NCBI RefSeq assembly: GCF_014805685.1
Contig: NC_060885.1
Span: 15,926,132-15,990,131, forward strand
DNA length: 64,000 bases
DNA from: Silurus meridionalis
Taxonomy: Eukaryota; Chordata; Actinopteri; Siluriformes; Siluridae
Direction: 5' to 3'
The position numbers and the translations under genes are program-made. This document shows positions 63,015 to 64,000 of the stretch, piece after piece; within the stretch, counting starts at the first letter, position 1, and each line of letters starts with the position of its first letter. The notes beneath the pieces were generated by a model that was not told the origin of the DNA, did not search any database, and saw only the letters and a program-made list of their open reading frames with translations.

Positions 63015-63440
63015 CAGAGGGTGTATGGACAAGCACCAGTGGGAGCACATGGAGGGCGGAGGATTCGCTGCTATGTTTGCCTGCCGCACAAAATGTTTTA
63101 TATATTTACATTTTTGTTTTATTGTTATATCGTCATTGTAAAAATATTAAAATTGTAACTGGAACATTCATAATTTAGGGACCACCTGTATATTCATAGG
63201 TAATTTTTTTACTTTTAATTCTATGTATTACAATTTAATATAAAGAAACCTGACTCATAAGTGGTTTCAGTATAAGTGTTTAAACAGTAAATTATAAAAC
63301 GCTGCTGACTTTTTGCAAATATAGAACTGTAGCTAAGCATCAGTTGCTTAGCCTAAAAACACACATTACCCAGGCTACTTGCACCATTCCAGACGTATAT
63401 CAGAAACACCAGCATGCTCACTCACACACACAAAAGATAC

Positions 63441-63526
63441 TGATCGGTTTGTGGCCGTCTGAAGTTATCTGGCAGATGGGCTTCATACAGCTGTCTGGCC
63501 TTGGTGTTGCCCATGCTCTGCACACT
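63441..63526 (-). CDS. smap1: smap1 internal exon A: C-terminal half of ArfGAP domain
   Basis: Coding exon of the Arf GTPase-activating protein SMAP1, which in other vertebrates stimulates GTP hydrolysis on Arf6 and acts in clathrin-dependent endocytosis. The minus strand reads [20 protein letters not shown] followed by NFRRPQTD and two bases of the next codon (86 nt). This matches the family pattern CMQDMGNTKARLLYEA...NFRRPQTDQ as I remember it. The acceptor is TGTACAG|AG and the donor GATCA|GTATCT. The split codon CA|A restores Gln at the junction with the exon at 54227. The segment forms the C-terminal half of the ArfGAP fold. The zinc-finger cysteines and the arginine finger belong to exons that should lie beyond 64000. 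The start at 63526 is chosen from phase and alignment; an acceptor two bases later would break the frame. The paralogue smap2 is the only serious alternative and is disfavoured by the downstream exons. Confidence 0.92.
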
Positions 63527-64000
63527 CTGTACACAGACACACAAGAGAGAGGAGAAAAGAGATGAGAACAGACCGATAAAAAGCTGAGAGATGAACTAAC
63601 AAATGTAAGAAAAGCATATTTTTAATTTGTGAAAGGCAAATTACTACAGATTTTGTGGAGCTCATTCTTCGTGAAGGGAAAAAATGTCACACAATTACTC
63701 ATCAAGAATTAATCAACCATTAAAGCTCCGGTTAGTGTTCAGAGAAGAGAAGCTCTCTTTGTGCTGCTTCTTTAAAAAAAAATAAAAAAGGAGAATAAAT
63801 CATTCATGCTGTTTTTAATAACAGCTGTGTTGGGCACTGGCTTTTAAAACGTTGGTTCATGACCTTCTAGTAATGAGCCAAAATTAGAAAAAAAAAAAAA
63901 AATTCATTTGCAATACAAAGCTACATTTTTGGAGTGTCTGGGGCTCATTAGGTGAACAAATCTGCAGTGGAAAGCCCTGGGAGAGTTCAAAACCTTGGAA
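63527..64000 (-). other. smap1: partial smap1 intron upstream of exon A
   Basis: Non-coding sequence between exon A and the window edge. It should be the 3' end of the intron that follows the exon with the ArfGAP zinc finger. The last bases before exon A form a weak pyrimidine tract ending TGTGTACAG. I see only short A-runs (for example 63885-63901) and no recognisable repeat or gene. Confidence 0.75.

Overview
This is a window of animal nuclear DNA, almost certainly from a ray-finned fish. It is AT-rich and intron-dominated, full of long (CA)n and (TA)n microsatellites, and littered with decayed Tc1/mariner, hAT-like and L2-like elements and tRNA-derived SINEs of the kinds found in teleosts. 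The SINE and compound (TA)n-(CA)n style make me think of an otophysan such as a catfish, but that is an impression rather than a demonstration. There are no bacterial, plasmid or phage features.

Only one gene can be supported: smap1 (stromal membrane-associated protein 1, an ArfGAP), on the minus strand. Six internal coding exons lie at 63526-63441, 54227-54152, 47965-47894, 43786-43706, 16815-16737 and 14043-13916. Each has AG/GT boundaries. Together they are 522 nt and splice into 174 codons with no stop and no phase conflict. They encode the C-terminal part of the ArfGAP domain, the 'EFFIRDKYEKKKYYDKN' segment, a short cassette exon, a Lys/Glu-rich linker, the clathrin box LLGLD and the 'DDLDIFGPMVSNPLP' segment. 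The exons for the N-terminus and zinc finger should lie beyond 64000. The C-terminal exons should lie beyond position 1; I looked for them in 1-13900 and did not find them.

Layout from right to left, in the direction of transcription: 63527-64000 is partial upstream intron. The 9.2 kb intron 54228-63440 holds a huge (TA)/(TG) compound array, two copies of a hAT-like repeat (one interrupted by a retroposon), two Tc1-like relics and a SINE. The 6.2 kb intron 47966-54151 holds a hAT-like element with a near-perfect 8-bp target duplication, abutting a Tc1-like relic. The 4.1 kb intron 43787-47893 starts beside a G18 run (transcript sense) and holds a (GATA)n array. The 26.9 kb intron 16816-43705 holds many transposon relics, a mariner relic, a foldback DNA element, degenerate telomere-like sequence and seven large microsatellites. 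A 2.7 kb intron follows (14044-16736), then 13.9 kb of intron running off the left edge.

I found no convincing new system. The items most worth a second look are exon D sitting between a (UG)n tract and a G18 tract, the TA-flanked foldback element pair (one copy 39 nt from a splice donor), the nested insertions, and several strong inverted repeats of unknown origin.
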